A stretch of 53,299 bases of DNA from Chlamydiota bacterium (lineage in GTDB: Bacteria > Chlamydiota > Chlamydiia > Chlamydiales > Rhabdochlamydiaceae). The notes beneath the pieces were generated by a model, which did no database searches, was not told the DNA's origin, and was given only the letters and a program-made list of their open reading frames with translations. Position 1 is the first letter of the stretch, and every line of letters begins with the position of its first letter. The position numbers were made by a program, and so were the translations under genes. Where the stretch lies: the NCBI GenBank assembly GCA_013288005.1, contig JABDCS010000011.1, forward strand, positions 1-53,299, written 5' to 3'. Shown here in pieces: positions 44,869 through 53,299 of this stretch.

Positions 44869-46437
44869 TTACAACAGATCTGTGGATGCATAGATAATTA
44901 GACGAGGATTCGCTCTTCTTATTCTAGCCAAACCCTCTTTAGTAAGTACATCGAAGCAAAGCAGGGTTTGCATTTTTCGGCATCTTTCAACAAGGGCTAG
45001 AACTCCCTCATCCGTCACATGTTGATTAGAACTGCAATCAAAGCTAGTCAGATTGTGACAATTTTCAGAGATTGCAAATAAGCTGGCATTGGTGATGTTC
45101 GTTGAAGAACAACGTAGCTCCATTAATTGCAGACATGTATTCGCTACCTCACCCATGCCCAAATCACTAATATTAGAGGTGCTGCAATTGATTTTTCGTA
45201 GCGTGTCACGTCGTTGGGTCAATGCCACAAGACTTGCATCTTTTAGTTCGCAGAATTCTATACTCGCATTACGCAAATTCCTACATACAGTCGCTAAATC
45301 TCTAAAACCCTCTTCCTCGATATTGGGACATCCAGAAATATCGACAGTGGTTAAATTCGGTAACTTCCTGATAAACGTGCTGAAAATTCTATCCGTCATT
45401 CCCCGACTTGCAGAAAAAACCAGAGTAGTCACCTTGGGCATGGGTTTAAGTCTTGGAATTAAAGCTAGCAAAGGTTCTTGGCGAAAAGACAAAAGGTGGA
45501 AATCTACTCTTATCAAATAGGGCAGATTGTTTAAAAGATCGGCGACTTCGCAAGGATATCTAGCTAATTGTCTAGTCAGAGTAATATGTCCTAGAAAAGA
45601 GCAGTTCTTCTTGAGACTTTCAAAACAATCCTTGGGATGTTCTATAAATTCCTCGGGCTCCTTTAGGGGAAAGGCAGAAAGAGAATAAGGGATGGGCAAG
45701 CCGCGTAAATTAGTGCATTCTAACGAAAGATCTTCCCATGTGATGGTGGGGTTTACAGCTCGAAGACCTTTCATAAAATCAAATATTGTAAGAATGCTCA
45801 TACCCCAAGGGTTTTGAGGACGGCTTCTCTCTCTTATTTGGATATAGAGAATTGGTTCGCGTAAACACAAAGATGCGCGATTGACACGTGCACATGCCAT
45901 AGATGCTCTAGTAGATAAAAAAGATATCACTTGAGTAGCAGTGTAATCGGTTAGCGAAGCTCGGCCTAAAAGTTGCATCCCTTGCATTGTTTTAACCTGA
46001 CGTGAGCGAGAAGAAGATGAGCTGGTTGAAGAAGAACTAAAGGAAGGGGGACATACTGTAGCTTCTGTTACTGGTCTTTCACTTGTTCTTGGTAAAGAGG
46101 TAGCTCTTTGAGATAGGGCTGGGGCGATGTTGAGAGTTGCCAGGGCTGGACGTGAAAGGTTAGGACAAACGGGCTGCTGAGAGATCGAACCAGAAGAATG
46201 ACTTGATGAAGAAGAACTGGAGGAACTGGGCAATGATTCAACAGCTGCTTCGAAGACCCTCGCAACAACAGGTGATACAGAAGACGCAGTTCGCGAAATT
46301 ATGGGGGTAGCAGATTGTTCAATAGCAAAAGGTTGCGCAACAACTGGCGGGGTAAAAGAGCCCTTAAATGATTGATCAAGTGACGCATAGGAGACTGGTG
46401 AGGAGAAGCAACATTTTAAACATGAAGGTAATGACAC
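44869..46437 (-). CDS. LRR protein with F-box-like segment, array 2 (522 aa)
   Basis: Starts at GTG 46437: the resulting MSLPSCLKCCFSSPVSYASL aligns with the starts of 49707-51167 and 51333-52829, supporting this codon. Residues 70-150 are extremely Ser-rich, with runs of up to nine Ser. The F-box-like segment at about 165-190 reads TATQVISFLSTRASMACARVNR, nearer the F-box pattern than other array-2 members, and is preceded by LLGRAS, shared with 46603-47895. LRRs begin only near residue 290, leaving a long middle domain without match. Its spacer downstream is AT-rich (186 bases). Confidence 0.85.
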   Translation of the reverse strand: MSLPSCLKCCFSSPVSYASLDQSFKGSFTPPVVAQPFAIEQSATPIISRTASSVSPVVARVFEAAVESLPSSSSSSSSSHSSGSISQQPVCPNLSRPALATLNIAPALSQRATSLPRTSERPVTEATVCPPSFSSSSTSSSSSRSRQVKTMQGMQLLGRASLTDYTATQVISFLSTRASMACARVNRASLCLREPILYIQIRERSRPQNPWGMSILTIFDFMKGLRAVNPTITWEDLSLECTNLRGLPIPYSLSAFPLKEPEEFIEHPKDCFESLKKNCSFLGHITLTRQLARYPCEVADLLNNLPYLIRVDFHLLSFRQEPLLALIPRLKPMPKVTTLVFSASRGMTDRIFSTFIRKLPNLTTVDISGCPNIEEEGFRDLATVCRNLRNASIEFCELKDASLVALTQRRDTLRKINCSTSNISDLGMGEVANTCLQLMELRCSSTNITNASLFAISENCHNLTSFDCSSNQHVTDEGVLALVERCRKMQTLLCFDVLTKEGLARIRRANPRLIIYASTDLL

Positions 46438-46569
46438 AATATATCCGTTATTAAAAATTCATGAATTTTTAATTAAATCCGGATAAATTTCAATTGTTCA
46501 AAATAATACTTTAAAAATTTGATATTATATGGTTATGATAAAAGCAAATTTATTAATTAAAATTCGATT

Positions 46570-46609
46570 TTTTTTTGTAAAAACAAATCGTTGATCTATT
46601 GATCAACGA
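46570..46609 (-). terminator. Rho-independent terminator at the end of an array-2 LRR gene
   Basis: On the minus strand TCGTTGATC (46601-46609) pairs perfectly with GATCAACGA (46588-46596) around four bases, followed by a T-rich tract. The stop codon (46603-46605) is inside the stem. This indicates that array-2 genes can be separately terminated. Confidence 0.75.
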
Positions 46610-47895
46610 ATAAAAGTTATGTGAGGGTAATCACGTTTTAACTTATTTACACATTCATCGGAAATATTTTTACATTTGCTACAATCAATATAATTCAAGT
46701 GATGGGGGCCTTGAATTACATTTGTTAAATCTATATCGGTAATGTCCTCACAACCACTAAAATCAATTCTATTCAATCGAGGACAACATTCAGCTAGAGT
46801 TTTTAAGCACTTATCTGTAAATCTGTAACATTGATTACAAATAATAGTTGTCAATTGTTTGCATTGTAGAGAAATGTGACGAAAATTTCTAAACCCAAAA
46901 TCAGCTCCTTCTATATTTAGGGTTGTTAATGAAGGGCAATATACGGCTATATGATCACTCTCATCAGCCTCAAGTTTATATAAACTGCAATTGAGATTTT
47001 TCAAGGAAGGATATATCACATACCGAAAAACGGGTAAGCGCCCCCTATGTTCTGAGAGCAAACATTTAGAAAGATTAAGGCTAGTCAGATGAGGGGAAGC
47101 ATAAACCAAGTCACCCAATCCCGACCTTGTAAGTTTTCTATCTTTAAGTGCAATACTATAATTACAGTTTTCTAGATTAAGATCAGTTATTTTAAGCCCA
47201 CCTTCAGATATAGCTTTAGCGATATCGTGGCACATTTCGTCTGTAAGAGGAAAACCACTCAAATCGATACTTGTTAATTTAGGAGAGTTTTTTATTAACT
47301 CAATCATTGCAGGTAGATGGTTTACCCAATGCTCTGGAAAACTAACATGTGTTAATTCAGAGCAATTTTTGTTAAGGGCTTGAACTAAATCAAGGGGGTT
47401 TTCAAGGAGGTCTTTTTTGGAAAAAGTAGAAGAATTTGCAGCCGAAGGCCGTAAAGTAGTTAATGTACTACATTGAGTTAAAACCCTTTCCCACCTTTCT
47501 TCTTTCGTTCCTTCACTAAAATCCCGCAATTTATAGAATTCACTAATGCTAAACCCAACAGAATGCAAGGGATGGCTTTTAGCTTTTAGTTGTATGGTTA
47601 GGAGCTTGTTTTTTGATTTTAAACATGGACGATTGAGTTGTAGATACCTTTTTGCATCGTCTGTAGATAAAAAAGATAGTATTGAAGAAGTTACTTTAGT
47701 ATTTACGGAAGTCCTGCCAAATAAATTAATATCTCTTGATGGTTGTTCTACCATAAGAGCCGGATGGGAAGTGCTTGAACTTGATGCAGAGAAAGTTGAA
47801 ATAGCGGCTGGCGCACCTTCTTCAGATTTTGCAATAAACGAGGTGGGCCCATGAGGCCATGAGCTACACGTGCTACTAGTAGAGGATAAAGACAT
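46603..47895 (-). CDS. LRR protein with F-box-like segment, array 2 (430 aa)
   Basis: The shortest array-2 gene. AAGGA precedes the ATG by six bases. Residues 1-50 are Ser/Thr-rich; the F-box-like segment at about 66-90 reads VTSSILSFLSTDDAKRYLQLNR. LRRs extend from about 165 to the C-terminus; units include CPSLTTLNIEGA and CPRLNRIDFSGC. It ends YPHITFIR, like array-1 proteins. It has its own strong terminator and a 189-base AT-rich leader with several TATAAT-like words, so it is probably transcribed singly. Confidence 0.86.
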   Translation of the reverse strand: MSLSSTSSTCSSWPHGPTSFIAKSEEGAPAAISTFSASSSSTSHPALMVEQPSRDINLFGRTSVNTKVTSSILSFLSTDDAKRYLQLNRPCLKSKNKLLTIQLKAKSHPLHSVGFSISEFYKLRDFSEGTKEERWERVLTQCSTLTTLRPSAANSSTFSKKDLLENPLDLVQALNKNCSELTHVSFPEHWVNHLPAMIELIKNSPKLTSIDLSGFPLTDEMCHDIAKAISEGGLKITDLNLENCNYSIALKDRKLTRSGLGDLVYASPHLTSLNLSKCLLSEHRGRLPVFRYVIYPSLKNLNCSLYKLEADESDHIAVYCPSLTTLNIEGADFGFRNFRHISLQCKQLTTIICNQCYRFTDKCLKTLAECCPRLNRIDFSGCEDITDIDLTNVIQGPHHLNYIDCSKCKNISDECVNKLKRDYPHITFIR

Positions 47896-48084
47896 ATATT
47901 CCTTGAATTGATAAAATTATAATATGATATTATAAAGTAATTAAATTTATAATTAAACTGAAATATTTAAAAATAAAAAATAACAGTTCAGATAAAAAAG
48001 TAATATAACAATTATTTTTTTTAAAATGGAAAAGTTAAGAAGCTAGGACAGTTTTATAAATCAGCGAAGCTTCGGAGTGATAAT

Positions 48085-49656
48085 TCACCGTGAGGAACAA
48101 AGGCTTTTTAGCCTAAGTACACGCTCAATTGGAAAATTACATCCCAAACAATCAATTATTTTTAGCTTAGGACAATTGGCAATGAAAGTTTCTAAGGCTC
48201 TATAGGAAATTTGATAACAAAAAGAGCAATTAAAAACTTCCAAATTAGGACAAAAAGGAGCCATCGCTATCAAATGTTCGCTTTTTAGCAAATTACAAGA
48301 AGTACAGTTGATACTGGTCAGAAGAGGCAAAACTTTAACAAAATCTACAAGACCAGCCCCAGAAATCTTAGAGTTGCTGCTTAAATCGACGATTTTCAAG
48401 CCGCCACAATGTGCAGCTATTGTCCGTAAAATAGGGGCTGTAATATCGCATGAATTACAAGAAAGTGTATCTAATGCAGGAAGAGCTTGGAATATAGCTT
48501 GGCAATTTATCTCTTTAAGACCGCTAGTCGCTGAACAATCGAGGCTTGTTAAACGTTTACAACCTTTTGCTATTAATTCTAAACCAGCCGCTGTTAGATT
48601 ATTATAAGCATAATTGAGAATTATGAGTTTACTACATACTTTTGCTAATGTTCTGGCACTTTCATCTACAAGACCGCAATGGTCAAAAGTAGCGTTTTCC
48701 AAATCTGGACATGCGTTAATTAAATCTCTAAAGGCCGCTTGACTAAAAGCAACAAAACCACAATTGATATGGGTTATATGGCGACCGCCGACTCGAATGG
48801 CTGTAGTTAGGGAGTCGCAATTGTCCTCAGAGAGATTTATGTCGCTAAGATCGATACTTGTTAAATTAGAGGATTTCTTTATTAGATCCATTATGGTGGT
48901 CGTATACTCTGACCAGTACCAAGGAAAACTCATGTGGGTTAACTTTTTACAATTTTTCACGAGAGCTTCAGCCACAACTACAGGGTTTTCATTATAATTA
49001 TTAATCCGACCATCAGCGGGACGTCGAGGCGAAGGACGTAAATGGGTCAATTCAAGAGGTGGCAAAAGTTCATCCCACTCTTTTTTTAAACCATTACGAA
49101 ATTTCTCTAGTGAATCTACAGATAATCCTATTCGGTCTGCTGGATGGTTGGTTGCTCTAAATTTTAATTGCGTAAGGAGGATGTCGGCTGCACCTACTGC
49201 ACACGAACGATTGATCAGCCTGTAGCTTAAAGCATCTTTTGTTGCGCAATAGGATAGCATCGAAGTGGGATAAGCTTTGAACATTGTGGGAGTTGAATTA
49301 AAAAATTCATCTACCAATCTTTGTGATATAGGACGCTCGGGGATAGGTAAAGAGGTCGAAGAAGAACTGGATAAAGATACTGAGGATCTACTAGCTGCTA
49401 AGGAGGCGCTGATTTGCCTCTCTTCTCGAGTAGAGAAAGTCGACGTTCTTACAGACCTTAGAGAGGGGATTGCAGGAGTTTCTGTAGCTGTTGAGGAAGT
49501 GCTCGGTGCAGCAGAAGCTATACCTTCTAGTAGCGGTGCCGTTGCGGCTGCAACTGCAGCCTCGACTCGAGAAGGTGGAGTATGCGTTGCAGCTAGGACA
49601 GTACTAGCCGCTGTGCCTTCAACAGAATGTGCTACAGGTGTAGTAATAATAGCCAT
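48085..49656 (-). CDS. LRR protein with F-box-like segment, array 2 (523 aa)
   Basis: About 120 residues of Ala/Thr/Ser-rich low-complexity sequence come first, containing LLEGIASAAPSTSS and LRSVRTSTFS, both shared with 49707-51167. The F-box-like segment (about 135-160) reads TSMLSYCATKDALSYRLINRSC. LRRs start near 245, with Cys-rich units (CPDLENATFDHC, CKRLTSLDCSAT, CPNLEVFNCSFC). The nearest paralogue is the next gene upstream; the 50-base gap between them is the smallest in array 2. Role inferred from family. Confidence 0.86.
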   Translation of the reverse strand: MAIITTPVAHSVEGTAASTVLAATHTPPSRVEAAVAAATAPLLEGIASAAPSTSSTATETPAIPSLRSVRTSTFSTREERQISASLAASRSSVSLSSSSSTSLPIPERPISQRLVDEFFNSTPTMFKAYPTSMLSYCATKDALSYRLINRSCAVGAADILLTQLKFRATNHPADRIGLSVDSLEKFRNGLKKEWDELLPPLELTHLRPSPRRPADGRINNYNENPVVVAEALVKNCKKLTHMSFPWYWSEYTTTIMDLIKKSSNLTSIDLSDINLSEDNCDSLTTAIRVGGRHITHINCGFVAFSQAAFRDLINACPDLENATFDHCGLVDESARTLAKVCSKLIILNYAYNNLTAAGLELIAKGCKRLTSLDCSATSGLKEINCQAIFQALPALDTLSCNSCDITAPILRTIAAHCGGLKIVDLSSNSKISGAGLVDFVKVLPLLTSINCTSCNLLKSEHLIAMAPFCPNLEVFNCSFCYQISYRALETFIANCPKLKIIDCLGCNFPIERVLRLKSLCSSR

Positions 49657-49706
49657 GATGGATACCTTACATTAGGGGTTTAATGAGCGCTCTGAGGTCA
49701 TTGCTG

Positions 49707-51167
49707 CTATTCTGTAATGATGTACGGAACTTGGAGATCATGTTTGCGACAATGTTTCACTATAATGCCTAAAATTGGATCTCTAATATTACAGTGTTTG
49801 CAGGTAATTTTTTTCAATTTAGCTAATGCTGGGAATATTTTTCTGGAATTTGCTTTTGTAAGACCCTTAATTCCAGAACAATCCAGGTCTGTCAAATTGG
49901 GAAGACCTTTTGCTACGACTTCTAACCCTACAGGAGATAATTGGTTAAAGCCTAAATCGATTTTCGTCAGTTTCCTACAACCTTCTGCTAAGACTCTTGC
50001 ACATGTATCATCAAGTCCACAAAACTGAAAATTAGCACTTTCCAAATATGGGCAAGCATTGACTAATGTCTGAAACTTTTGGCGCAAATATGTATAATGA
50101 CAACATAGCTTAGTTATACGAGGACCGCTTTCGCGTAGTGCATCTGCAACAGCTTGCCAATCACTCTCGCTATGAATCTCAAGTTGACTGAGATTGATAC
50201 TTGTTAAATTTGGGGAATTCCTAATTAAATCTATCACCGCAGGAATTTGTTTAGACCAATAGCTAGGAAAACTCATATGAGTTAACCGCGGGCAATTTGT
50301 TACAAGCGCTTCTACTACAGCACTTGCTGCATCATGCCCAGCACTTGCTGCATCATGTTCTGGAACCTGAGGACCATCCAAAGTGCGAAGAGCTACACTA
50401 TATAGAGAAGGACGAGCTACACTAAAAGTAGGCCCTACACAATATATAGAAGTTAGAGTACTACAAGAGCTCAACATTCCATTCCAGCTTGTATTTAAAA
50501 GTGATCGAAATTTCTCTAGCGAATCTATGGTTACTCCCGACCTACGAGTGGGATCACATTGTGCGATTAATCGCATATGATGGATTGTAGGTGGAGCTAT
50601 TGATACGGCTACATTACATCCTCTATTCACCCTCTTATAGTGGTTTATAGTTTCTTTAGAACAAAACCATAACACTATACCGCGATATCCGTTTAATTTT
50701 GATTGATCGCCTCCAAAGAAAGCTTGTGTTAATCGCAGAGAGGAAGATCGTTCTGCGATAGATAAGGAAGAAGAACTAGAGGAAGATTGAGCGGAGGGAG
50801 TTAAGGTTCTTACAGACCTAAGAGATGCGGCTGCCGGAATGGTTGTAGAAGATGATGAGGAAGCACTCAATGCAACAGAAGATATCCCTTCAAGCACCGG
50901 TGGGGCTGCCGGAGTGGTTGTAGAAGATGATGAGGAAGTACTCAATGCAACAGAAGATATCCCTTCAAGCACCGGTGCGGTTGCGGTTGTCACTGTAGCT
51001 TCTTTTCGAGGAGATATAGTTTGAATTGTTGCTGCAGTAGGAGCGAGCAAAGCTTCTTCGCGTCTGGAAGCGCTTCCAGGCGTTGCAATAGAATCCATTA
51101 TAGTTTCTTGAGGCAAAGCTTCGTAAGCTGAGGGCCAGCAACATTTAAAACATGATAAAACTGTCAT
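49707..51167 (-). CDS. LRR protein with F-box-like segment, array 2 (486 aa)
   Basis: Begins MTVLSCFKCCWPSAYEALPQ, with the N-terminal Cys cluster shared by two other array-2 proteins. A 25-residue tandem duplication (VLEGISSVALS repeated; 50830-50979) sits in the low-complexity region, and a 7-residue one (GHDAASA/EHDAASA) near 50319-50357. The F-box-like segment is at about 155-182 (GIVLWFCSKETINHYKRVNRGC). LRRs run from about 280 to 470 and then stop abruptly at HDLQVPYIITE. The protein therefore has fewer repeats than its paralogue and may be C-terminally truncated. Confidence 0.85.
   Translation of the reverse strand: MTVLSCFKCCWPSAYEALPQETIMDSIATPGSASRREEALLAPTAATIQTISPRKEATVTTATAPVLEGISSVALSTSSSSSTTTPAAPPVLEGISSVALSASSSSSTTIPAAASLRSVRTLTPSAQSSSSSSSLSIAERSSSLRLTQAFFGGDQSKLNGYRGIVLWFCSKETINHYKRVNRGCNVAVSIAPPTIHHMRLIAQCDPTRRSGVTIDSLEKFRSLLNTSWNGMLSSCSTLTSIYCVGPTFSVARPSLYSVALRTLDGPQVPEHDAASAGHDAASAVVEALVTNCPRLTHMSFPSYWSKQIPAVIDLIRNSPNLTSINLSQLEIHSESDWQAVADALRESGPRITKLCCHYTYLRQKFQTLVNACPYLESANFQFCGLDDTCARVLAEGCRKLTKIDLGFNQLSPVGLEVVAKGLPNLTDLDCSGIKGLTKANSRKIFPALAKLKKITCKHCNIRDPILGIIVKHCRKHDLQVPYIITE
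50830..50979. repeat. Two tandem copies of a 75-bp unit inside an LRR gene
   Basis: Copies 50830-50904 and 50905-50979 differ at only a few bases and add 25 in-frame residues to the Ser/Ala-rich N-terminal region of the gene at 49707-51167. A related single copy appears in 48085-49656. The region looks prone to slippage or unequal exchange without loss of frame. Confidence 0.8.
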
Positions 51168-51332
51168 TTTAATTCCTATTTAATTTTTATTAATATTTAA
51201 TTGTATAAAATTTTAATAAATAATACAACTTTTTTAAACAGAATGTTATTAAAATTGTAAGATTGTTTTAATTAAAAATTTGATTCAATTATTTATTACT
51301 ACAAAAAATAGGGGGAATATATTATCTCTATT

Positions 51333-52829
51333 TTAGGCTATGAATTTTACGCGAGGATACAATCCTCTTAATTCATCTAATTCTTTAGCTGAAACATTAC
51401 ATGCACGACAATGGATTTCGGTTAAATTTGGAAAGTTTTTAGCTAAATATGTTAAGCCTTTGGCTGTAATTTCATAACCTGAGCAATCGAAGATACTTAA
51501 AGTTGGGAGAATGGGGACGAATTCCCACAACCAATCATCTACAGAACAACATGGAGCAAGTCTCTTTAGTTGAGAAAGCTCTGGAGCCATTTCTCTCCAA
51601 TTTGTTTCGGTCAGACAATACACTTGGGGTTTGAGACTAGTCAGGCACTTCAAACCTCTAGCAATTATCTCAAAGGCTTCTGGGGGAGAAGGAACATCTT
51701 CACCTAGATCTCCATATCTTAGGGTAGTCAATTTAGGACAAGCTTCTGTTAATGCTCTGGCATTTCCTACTGTAAGACCGCATCTAGTTATATCATGAGC
51801 TGCTACTAAATTGGGATGATCATCATATGTAATATGTTCAGTTGCTCTAGGACCACATCTAGTGAAACCGGACCCAGTAAAATCCGCATTTTCTAAATCG
51901 GGACATGCACGAACTAATGTCCTAAAACCAAGTTCGGTCATCCTGGAAATTCGGCAATTAAGAGAAGTTATGCTGAGTTCCCTTCCCCGTATTGCATCAG
52001 AAATGGAGCTGCATGTTAAGTTACTTAGCACAATGCTTCCAAAATCAAGACTTCGTAAATTACGAGAATGTCTAATTAAATACAGGGTAGAATAATCTAG
52101 GCGGTATATCCAACTCGCAAGAAATCTGACGTGAGTTAATTTAGTACAATTTTTTACAAGAAGTCGGGCGATCATTGATTGATCGTTATTTTCTACGTCT
52201 TTTCGACGAGCACTGCGTAAAGCAGTTAATTCGCTACAATGGGATAAAAGAGCTTGCCAGTTAGCTGCTACTTTTCGATTTATTGCACAACACCCACGAG
52301 AATCTTCAGGACGAGGATGTATGGCAAAATAACTCGTAAATTCCGCGAGTGAGTCAAGGCTTAATCCTATGCGGTTTGCAGGGTTGCGTCTCTCTTCTAA
52401 ATTTATAAGTAGGATATTTGTACGTTTCCCGCCACAACAACGATTAATGTGAGAATAGTGCCAAGCATCAGATGGTGAGCAATAAGTTATGATTGATTTA
52501 ACAAAGTTAATGCTTAAATCTGAATGGGTTGGATAAAAGATCATTCTTTTACCAGCCGATGGTGGAGCAGCCATATCGGGTAAAGGGCTGGACGAAGAGC
52601 AGGATGAAAGGTCAGAACGTCCTCCGATTACAGCTAATTGGGCTCTAGCTACAGAAACTTCTGTTAGAGGCGAGACTGGAGCCTCCGCATGCAAAGAAAG
52701 AGCTCGAGATGCTAATGCTGATGATGGTGTACAAACTGAAGTTGCTTTAGCTGTTGGAGATGTAAGAGAAGTCATGGCTGCTTCTAATGATTCATAAGCT
52801 GTTGGTGAGCTACATTTAATAAAAGACAT
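51333..52829 (-). CDS. LRR protein with F-box-like segment, array 2 (498 aa)
   Basis: AAGGAAA precedes the ATG by six bases. The N-terminus MSFIKCSSPTAYESLEAAM aligns with that of 49707-51167, though with one Cys instead of a cluster. The F-box-like segment lies at about 104-131 (SINFVKSIITYCSPSDAWHYSHINRC). A 12-residue insertion (HPRPEDSRGCCA) follows it. LRRs from about 220 are the most irregular of the family, with an interruption at about 345-365 (DHPNLVAAHDITRCG). The end, LYPRVKFIA, keeps the family pattern. First gene of array 2, with an AT-rich leader of more than 150 bases. Confidence 0.85.
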   Translation of the reverse strand: MSFIKCSSPTAYESLEAAMTSLTSPTAKATSVCTPSSALASRALSLHAEAPVSPLTEVSVARAQLAVIGGRSDLSSCSSSSPLPDMAAPPSAGKRMIFYPTHSDLSINFVKSIITYCSPSDAWHYSHINRCCGGKRTNILLINLEERRNPANRIGLSLDSLAEFTSYFAIHPRPEDSRGCCAINRKVAANWQALLSHCSELTALRSARRKDVENNDQSMIARLLVKNCTKLTHVRFLASWIYRLDYSTLYLIRHSRNLRSLDFGSIVLSNLTCSSISDAIRGRELSITSLNCRISRMTELGFRTLVRACPDLENADFTGSGFTRCGPRATEHITYDDHPNLVAAHDITRCGLTVGNARALTEACPKLTTLRYGDLGEDVPSPPEAFEIIARGLKCLTSLKPQVYCLTETNWREMAPELSQLKRLAPCCSVDDWLWEFVPILPTLSIFDCSGYEITAKGLTYLAKNFPNLTEIHCRACNVSAKELDELRGLYPRVKFIA

Positions 52830-52990
52830 TTGATTTCCTTAATTTATAAAAAATATTATATTTATAATAATTATTATAATATATATTAACAAAAAAAATC
52901 AAATTTTATTTAATATATTATTAATTTAGATATTTTTATTTTATAAAATGTAAGTCGCTGAAAATCAAGCGTCTATGCACTTAGGACTCT

Positions 52991-53299
52991 TATTTGGCTT
53001 TTGAGACGGCCGTTATGACTCTTTTTTCGATTCATTAATGCTTGCTACTTGGGATAGGTTTTTAAAATTTCCCTAAAAACAGGACTAATTCTATGACATC
53101 TATTAAAATTTAATTGTTTTAAATGAAGACAATTTTTCAAAAATGCATTTACGACCGCATCCGTTACATTTGTGCATCCAGACAAATCCAGGCTAACTAA
53201 GTTTGGACTGTTTTTTGGGAAATTTTAAAAACCTATCCCAAGTAGCAAGCATTAATGAATCGAAAAAAGAGTCATAACGGCCGTCTCAAAAGCCGAATA
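52991..53299. repeat. 92-base inverted repeat at the right edge
   Basis: 52991-53082 and 53208-53299 are reverse complements over 92 bases with two mismatches (52995/53295 and 53074/53216). The arms are separated by 125 bases. The right arm is cut by the window edge, so the repeat may extend. The left arm includes the 3' end and stop of an LRR gene. Confidence 0.9.
53045..53224 (-). pseudogene. 3' stump of an LRR gene
   Basis: The minus strand encodes SPNLVSLDLSGCTNVTDAVV, then LKNCLHLKQLNFNRC and REILKTYPK before TAG (53045-53047), about two LRR units in the array style. Upstream the frame meets TAA at 53225-53227, inside the inverted-repeat arm, and there is no start codon. About 59 codons remain. 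The 5' part has been replaced by an inverted copy of the gene's own 3' flank, by rearrangement or by an assembly artefact. Confidence 0.75.

Noticed and set aside
49277..49675. 132-residue frame on the plus strand opposite an LRR gene
   Set aside because: Its Val/Ala/Glu-rich product mirrors the Ser/Ala-rich minus-strand coding region. The minus-strand frame has homologues, while this has none and no ribosome site. The same applies to most plus-strand frames across both LRR arrays.

Overview
The window looks like chromosome from an amoeba-associated member of the Chlamydiota (Parachlamydiales-type), an obligate intracellular bacterium. The grounds are a Chlamydia-like block of pyrG, yqgF/ruvX, zwf and pgl, a pyrophosphate-type phosphofructokinase, an exbB/exbD pair, and a very large number of eukaryote-like F-box/leucine-rich-repeat (LRR) genes. 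Such expansions are known from Neochlamydia- and Protochlamydia-like symbionts. I cannot fix the genus from sequence alone.

Layout. Positions 1-17205 (minus strand) hold eleven packed F-box/LRR genes, several with stop and start codons overlapping by 1-29 bases; the last one runs off the left edge. They lie directly downstream, by 15 bases, of a metabolic series on the same strand: pyrG, ruvX, a GGQ release-factor-like gene, zwf, opcA-like and pgl (17221-23209). Positions 23539-26574 (plus) carry sdaA and a PPi-dependent phosphofructokinase. Positions 26621-29669 (minus) carry a solitary LRR gene and a PBP4-type D,D-carboxypeptidase. Positions 29752-41352 are a mixed accessory region: zinc alcohol dehydrogenase, a glutaminase-like cysteine deamidase candidate, a DHDPS/NAL-family aldolase, an MFS transporter, a secreted protein with ART-like motifs, an exported short-chain dehydrogenase, an apparently dead alpha/beta hydrolase coupled to an HTH-Fic protein, a striking operator-like array in front of Fic, a second hydrolase, a broken AbiEii toxin remnant beside a tRNA-Leu(UAG), and a papain-like protease candidate. 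Positions 41425-42938 (minus) encode ExbD and ExbB. Positions 43150-52829 (minus) are a second array of six LRR genes of a different type: Ser/Ala-rich N-termini, divergent F-box-like segments and AT-rich gaps of 50-189 bases. The right end holds a 92-base inverted repeat around the 3' stump of one more LRR gene.

How it fits together. About half the window encodes F-box/LRR proteins (18 genes plus one stump). By analogy with eukaryotic FBXL proteins, and by inference, these would enter the host and recruit Skp1/Cullin-1 ubiquitin ligase to varied targets through their LRRs. The C-H-D cysteine-hydrolase candidates, the ART-like protein and the Fic protein are further candidate host-directed factors. 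The pentose-phosphate genes upstream of array 1 are housekeeping. The lack of an obvious break between pgl and the first LRR gene suggests that part of the array may be read through from the metabolic operon, with at least one likely internal promoter at 12844-12873.
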